Assembly: GCA_973895155.1 (NCBI GenBank)
Contig: OZ316897.1
Span: forward strand, 12,834,001 to 12,898,000
DNA length: 64,000 bases
Reading direction: 5' to 3'
DNA from: Marsupella aquatica
Taxonomy: Eukaryota; Marchantiophyta
The notes beneath the pieces were generated by a model, which saw only the letters and a program-made list of their open reading frames with translations, ran no database searches and was not told the origin of the DNA. Below, one piece after another: positions 58,085-64,000 of the stretch. A program made the translations under genes and the position numbers. The first letter of the stretch is position 1. Each line of letters opens with the position of its first letter.

Positions 58085-58680
58085 CGTGCCTTAGTTCAGA
58101 GTATACCCATGCAAAGAAGAACTCACTGGAGTAATTTAAGACGCCAAACCAGAAATTTAGCTGCAACATTGACTGGTCAATGATTACTTTCATATATACA
58201 GATTGAGTTCTTGGAAGTTGGACTCCTTTCAGAGCGCTTCATGGCTACTGTGCTGACATGCAAGAGGGCATAAAATCATCATACATGTGTCCTTTCTTAA
58301 TTTATGAAAGTTTGTGATCCATCGTGTCTTTTGATTTCTTCATCAACAGATTTGTTTGGTAGCTTACAATGGGCCTTGGTAGAAGGTATATTATGAATGG
58401 AAATGGAGTTTACGAAGTTCTCCACCTATTGAGATCTAGCTACTTGCTGAGTTCCAAGGAAATTAAATAGTTTGCAACACATGAGTGAAACTCTCCGTCA
58501 TAATAAAAGACTGGACATTGGTTCAGTCATTTAATCGATAGGCAAGTGCAAATTAAGCCGGCCAAGAAAATTAGCCAATCCTCATTGTAGCAATTAATAG
58601 TAGATCTTGTGACCTCACCTCCTCCCCCTCACGTCTGAGGTCGCCGCAATTCATAATCAAAAGCAAATAACAGGCCTAGG
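58085..58680 (+). repeat. 3' flank of MDPNV copy 5
   Basis: It shares 'aaccagaaatttagct', 'cattgactggtcaatgatta', 'cttcatggcta' and 'ttgagatctagct' with 46150-46600 and the reverse of 1900-2220. No gene. Confidence 0.55.
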
Positions 58681-58682
58681 TC

Positions 58683-59437
58683 GTGCTCATCAGGTCCCCG
58701 CTGAAACCTTGTCGACAACTAGGGCTTATTCGACTTGAGCCTATTCCCCTCTATGACTCAACTGTCAATGTCTTCCAGACAAGACCCTGGTCTATATTTA
58801 TAGTGTGGCGCTCCAATCCTTTGGCCAAACCGGCTGAGTCGCCACAAGTGAGTGAAGAAATATATGAGAAACCTGGCAACAGTGGAACGAAAACGGAATC
58901 GACGAAAACCTTCACGCCAAAGCTAACTTCTATGTACCTAGGCTGTAATGCGACTCGGCAACCTGGTCGATTCTGCTCAGTGTTACTGTGAACCGAGATC
59001 CACAATTTCTCGACGTTGACGTAGAGCATCTACAAATTCTCGACGTTGGGACAGGAGCCTCGATTTCTCGGGAACGCCGCTCGGAACTTGCGACCCAGCC
59101 AACTCAGCCGTGGAGACCGTCATCGTTGCTGGACCAATATTCACCTTTAATAGTGTGGCGCTCCAATCCTCCGTCGACACCGTCTGAGTCGACAGAAATG
59201 AATCGAGAACCACATAAGAAACCTGGCAACAGTGGAACGAAAACGGAATCGACGAAAACCTTCACGCAGCAGCTAAGTTTTAAGTATGTACTCAGTCATG
59301 CGACTCGGGAACCCATAAGGATGCTACATTCAGATGACTGCCGAGCCTCACAATGGCTGACCAAAATTCACTCCTGTCGTCCTATTCAAGTCACACGAGT
59401 CTTGAAAGTGCCTTTATGGCACTGGCAGACTGCATGA
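58683..59437 (+). CDS. Two related short frames from a tandem duplication, unknown
   Basis: Frames 58683-58991 (102 residues) and 58988-59437 (149 residues) share a ~50-residue motif: IVWRSNP, then KPGNSGTKTESTKTFT, then C/H-ATR. The DNA duplicates at about 58795-58975 and 59148-59310 differ by substitutions and indels, yet both keep the same frame. There is no known domain. They may be two exons or repeats of one decayed gene, and selection on the frame is possible but unproven. Confidence 0.35.
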
Positions 59438-59517
59438 CTCATGCCTTTTCTTAATCTCTTGCTTTCTTCTTCGTGCGCGAGAATTGGACCCACGAATTTA
59501 TAATACGTCCCGGTGGA

Positions 59518-59531
59518 CCCCCCCCCCCCCC
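59518..59531 (+). repeat. C14 homopolymer
   Basis: Fourteen consecutive C. Assembly length here is unreliable. Confidence 0.7.
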
Positions 59532-59539
59532 GTCAGACA

Positions 59540-61490
59540 GTCGGACGTACTACAGCATAGTCCTTCCATGCTACATATAAGTGTACTTTATTTTTAGCAT
59601 GGACTTTCAGAGTACTTCCGAAAGGAGCTCACAAAGAGCATTGAAAATGGTACGTATCATAAATTCGTGGCACAGGTCTCGAGCATAAAGTCTTTTGAGG
59701 TGCCATTAATAGTGCCTAGTTGGCTACCTCCCAAATGTCGCTTTTCGTTGCTAGCCACTCCTAAGTCCGCCACCTGCTGAGGGGACATAAATTCAGAGTC
59801 AGGAGCTCTCGCACGGATGGGCTGTCTTGCCTCCCAAGACTCTGTTGGGATGTACTTGATAGCCAGTGTGCTGCTTGCTAGAGATCAAGCTCACAGAGGA
59901 GATTTGCCCCACCTTGCGGCGGAAGTAAGATCCCGCCGATCCGGTTTCCGTGGCTGAGAAAATCTCTGGTCTCCGTGAGGAGAGTGATGGATAAAGCGAG
60001 AAAAATTATTATGACGACAAAAGATGCTGATGCTTTCCCTTTATGGGAAGTTAGTATACAGTATACCAATCTATGCGTTGAAATATAACATAATAGGGCG
60101 TGTCAAACTATAACATAGTAGGGTGTGTAAAGTTCTCCCATAACCATGTTACTATTTTTATTTTTTGGATGTATTATCTTTATTGGGTACATATTTTGGT
60201 AGCCTATAATAAATCTATGATGACTATAAGAATGTTTTTTGTCCTGAACTGTAACTCAATTCCAATTGTGTTTTGACACGCCCTAATGAAACTATACATA
60301 AGGGATAAGGGGCTGATCTTAATATTACCGTAAATTGCATGAAAGGAGAACGGGTCCAAGACTTCTTTCTTTTTTACATTCTTTTTTTCTACCATGAGAC
60401 TTTGCTCCACAATTATAAGAAAAGTACTAAAATTGGTGAAATCTGGTGTTTCTGTCATGGCCAGTGACTCTTTAACCGTTGTTAAACATTGACAAAACTT
60501 ATTTTACTTTGTGACAGCATAGTGAATACCCAATTATTGCACTAGGGAAAACACTAGGCTAGCAGACCATATATTCATAGACTTATGTGTCAGGGTATGA
60601 ATGAACCAAAAACTGCAAGGAAACCCAGACAACTATTCTACCAGAGCCGGTCAATTTGGTTGCTTGTGATGATTTCTTGTGAGACTATATTGCATAGTTG
60701 GACATTGATGAAGTTTGGAATGGCCCCACTTCTGCATAGGTATGGCACTGAGTACAATTCATTCTTCAGAATGCGGCCTTCACCAGAAACAGTGTGATTC
60801 ATCTCCAGCCCATATTTTTGTTGGAGAGCCTCGACTGGAGGAATGGGATGTATGGGTGAAACTGTACGTGGCACAACCTGAGGGCTGTTGTTTGCCGGCG
60901 CATTTGGAAGGTCACTTGGTTTCGGTCAAGGTGATGCGGAGTCTTGCAAGATCCCTGGTCTTTTGCTCTTCTTCGGGTCAGTCATCTTGCACAAATATTT
61001 CTTGTACTCTAAAAGAAACAATTTGAAAAAGTGTGACTAGCTGGACTTAATTTTTAGTTTTCTATTTCTTTTTCCAAATTTAAGCTGCTCACGCATGGAT
61101 TCATATGTATCAGTTTATTGAAAGAGAGTCCTACACGAATCCATATGAATACATGCGTGAGCAGCTCAAATGTGCATGGATTCATATGAATACGGATTCT
61201 GCACAGACCAAAATGCCTCCTCCCCAAGAGTCTCAGGGTTCATCTGCATTGGGCAAAAAGAAATTAGAAAGCACTACCACTTGAATTTGGAATCTACATG
61301 CTGATGCTCATGATTTCAAGAGCCATACCAATGAAATTTCGCATTAAGGTTTTAGTGCTCATTTTTGGCAATTAGCAATAACTTTTATTCGGCCAAGCCG
61401 TATGTACCTCCATGGTGCTCACTTTCCCATTTACACAGCTTTTTAAGACCCTTTGAATTTAGGATAGAATACACAAAACTAGATTCAGAA
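59540..61490. other. Region without recognisable genes
   Basis: The overlapping frames at 60585-61026 on both strands have no recognisable motif. 'gtgt(gt/ca)aa' copies at 60090-60130 are minor. Confidence 0.35.
61083..61166. repeat. 25-bp inverted repeat with 34-bp loop
   Basis: Arms 61083-61107 and 61142-61166 ('agctgctcacgcatg.attcatatg') differ at one base. A third partial arm follows at 61177. Confidence 0.75.
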
Positions 61491-61494
61491 TAAA

Positions 61495-62125
61495 CACACT
61501 TCAATGTGGCCAAAGACACATCCTACCAAGAGGAATAATTCAAATACACGGAGTGTAGGGAGACCCTGGATTCACTATTTTTTTTCCCCCAAGCCGTTCA
61601 GATGTAGAGGTAGGTGGTAACTTGCATTCAACATGCATGAGGAGGAGGTGATGATCTGGAAATGTCAGAGAGTGGTGCATTTACTGCAGGGTTCAATGGC
61701 AGGGAGAAACCTTCACGCCTTCGCCCCTCATGAGAGGTGGCCAGTTGTCAACCGTGTGGAGTTCAAGTTTAGCAATTTTTTAAGCGGACCCCTCCATATG
61801 GCCGAGGACACATCTTACCAGGAGGAAGGATTCAAATACGCAGAGGGAAGGGAGACCTTGCATTCTCTATTAGTTTCCCAGCCGTTAAGATATAGGTGGT
61901 AGCTTGGATTCTCTATTATTTCCCCCAAGCAGCTAAGACATAGGTGGTAACTTGCATGCAACATCCATGAGGAGGAGGTGGAGAGCTGGGAAATGTCAGA
62001 GAAGTCTGGTGACTTTACTGCAGGGGCCAATGGCAGAGAGAGGCAACTTCACGCCCTCACCACTCAGGAGGGGGTCATTTGTCAACCGCGTCCAATTTTT
62101 AGCAAAGTTTCTTTTTGAGTTGCAC
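61495..62125 (+). repeat. ~0.3-kb direct tandem duplication
   Basis: About 61500-61795 and 61800-62125 match across 'gaggaca(c)catcttaccaggagga', 'ggtggtaacttgca', 'atgaggaggaggtg' and 'gtcaaccgtgt'. No gene is called from it. Confidence 0.8.
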
Positions 62126-62129
62126 TTTT

Positions 62130-63755
62130 GTTTCTTTGTTAAAGTAGCCAGCAATATTTTGCTGTAAGAATTTGGCAAAAATTGTCAATAAAAAATGCTG
62201 ATTTATCGTCTCAGTTGCACTGCAAATTTGGATGTCTGGCGTGATTACATACTAGACACTTAGAGTGCATGACGTGCCTGGCTGAGCTGGAGTGATGGAT
62301 CAATTGTGTGGAATGATTAGTGATGACCTGACTGAGGAAGGCTGGTAGGCAACCTGAAATTCCTGGCTTCCCCACGCGGACTGTATGATTTAGTACTTTA
62401 TCCTGTCCAGCTCTCTCCCACGGTTCAATTTTCAAGCGAGTAGCGTTTTCTGGGTGCCGGAGGACTGGTTGTCCATTATAGCCAGCCAGCCACCTACTCT
62501 ACTTCTCTTTCTGCCGGCAAAGGACAGGATACCCAAATCAAATCTCAACTGTATGCCTACTGCAGTACTGCTACTCCCTTTTGTCAGATTGCTTCGGCGC
62601 AAGTTTCCATCTCAGTCTCTTTAGAATTGAGCTCTGCAATCTCCATGCAGACAATCCGTGTAGCATCACCAGAATAGACGACGATATACATCGACAAGTT
62701 GCAGGACAAGGAAAGTTGGCAGAATACAGGTTTGTAAAAGAAGTGATCACCCTGGTTCAATGTGAGTAGTACTATTGTAGCTTCAGTTCCAGAGTCGTAG
62801 GGTTTACTTTCAGATCAACCAGTTGTATTTTACTGAAAGTGCCTGGTCAAAAACCTTGAAAATTCCAATCTTCACACTGGTACAGTTGTCGCCTCATGTT
62901 GCCCGGCAGTAAGGCCCAACTAGTAGTAAGCCCTTCACAATGCAGGCCCTAATTGTCTCACATACCAGTAGATCACATTATCACTATATGAAACGGACTT
63001 GCTGACCCTGCGCCAGACCTGTCACACCATCGATGCATTTCCAATCACCTGCTGAGATATAAGGACACAATCTGATCACCTGATGAGATTTAAGGAGATG
63101 TACTGCCTCCTCATTTTATTATTTGCCACCCTCGCTCAAAGTTTTACATCTACCAAAGTCAACACTTTTCCGTCCGGACAGGCTGCATGCAACTTTGGAT
63201 TTAGCGTGCAGTGATCTAATGCGCGGCGCATGGGGCGGTTATCATTTGCAGGGGACGTATCCTTGGAAAGTTATGTCGGGGTTGTTCTCTGGATAGGTTC
63301 TGGAGAGCGCTGAAGGCGGGAGGGGGAATGACGGATGGTCGGTGGCGTGGGCTAATCGGAGCCAAGCAACACGACGCGTTTCTCGAGTTGGATCGAATTC
63401 ATCGCTCTGACTCACAACAAATGCGAAGGGCAGTCGCCACGGATCGATGTCCCTAACCTGCTTCCCTCCAATGGGCCTGGCGCTGCTACGAGGAAAGATG
63501 ATATCTGAAGGCTAATAAATGCTGGCATCATTCTTCGTGGTAGAGCACTACAGCATGTCGTTGACGCAGGCCAAGGTCTCGAGTCCCAGTTTGCTGCTAC
63601 AGAGGACAGTGTTTGGCGATAGTACCTCTGCATGCTGGTATCATCCCTAGCAGCGGCGATCGACGCACATTATTAGGTAGCAGAGATCGAAGCCACTGTA
63701 AGTCTCAGCCTGAAACCATTCCAGCTTGCTGCAGTAATTTATACATATCGAAGGA
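62130..63755. other. Region without recognisable genes
   Basis: No domain-bearing frame. 'cacctgatgagat.taagga' occurs twice near 63047-63095. Confidence 0.35.
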
Positions 63756-63759
63756 AGTT

Positions 63760-64000
63760 TATAAGCATTTGCATGATTGTGTTTCCCGTCTGTTTCGTGG
63801 TTTGCCTGTGTAATTCTTGCAACTCGCGCTGCTGTGCGTGCTAGGTTACCCCTTGTCTCACGCTGAGTCTTCCCTGTCGAAATAAAACAGTATAAATGCT
63901 TCTGCATACTACTTACGTTCCCTCTATCAAGCTTTCTGAGGAATCCAAGCTCGATGAGTATTTTTTGATCTCATCTTTGGATAGTTGGTCACGGCAAACC
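63760..64000 (+). repeat. R3 dispersed repeat, copy 4 (cut by window end)
   Basis: It matches 53105-53345 and 52030-52260 ('cgtggtttgcctgtgtaattcttg', 'gttaccccttgtctcacgctga', 'caagctttctgaggaa'). Confidence 0.65.

Overview
This window looks like nuclear DNA of a land plant. It is repeat-rich and gene-poor, with spliceosomal intron signals, an interstitial array of the plant telomere motif (TTTAGGG-type, 15679-15697), many tandem and dispersed repeats, and plant-style nested transposons. I see no bacterial operon structure, rRNA, convincing tRNA or CRISPR. The species cannot be fixed from sequence alone. A large-genome seedless plant or gymnosperm would fit, but that is inference.

Layout. 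(1) 1-12.1 kb: two copies of a duplicated block. Each carries the 3' part of a medium-chain (zinc-type) alcohol dehydrogenase-like gene (MDR), a conserved non-coding spacer, and a short reverse-strand gene for a hydrophobic protein starting MDPNV with a Pro-Gly-Glu heptad tail. The first MDR copy is cut by the window edge. The second (6982-8019) is open but lacks its N-terminus and has an in-frame internal duplication. (2) 12.1-19.7 kb: mostly non-coding, with dispersed repeats. (3) 19.7-36.0 kb: a nested insertion. A CT-rich 'caacatctttt' array is split by a retroelement-like unit (20092-35590). Its gag-like reading frame is split in turn by an 11.6-kb DNA transposon (21453-33086) with 16-bp perfect terminal inverted repeats and an 8-bp target duplication. 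The transposon encodes a large two-zinc-finger DDE transposase resembling the P/THAP9 type, a small basic protein, and about ten repeated exon-like units near one end. (4) 36.0-47.1 kb: scattered, permuted and inverted fragments of the MDR/MDPNV block, and a second repeat family (called R2 here). (5) 47.1-57.3 kb: low-information DNA, a 61-bp array, and two further repeat families (R3, R4) that recur from 15-16 kb, followed by another R2 copy. (6) 57.3-64 kb: a fifth MDPNV copy, a duplicated pair of short reading frames, a tandem 0.3-kb duplication and another R3 copy.

Functionally the window is dominated by mobile DNA and segmental duplication. The best-supported genes are the transposase of the 11.6-kb element, the open MDR copy and the MDPNV small-protein family. 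The most striking observation is the DNA transposon: removing it with one copy of its 8-bp target duplication restores the interrupted gag-like frame exactly.
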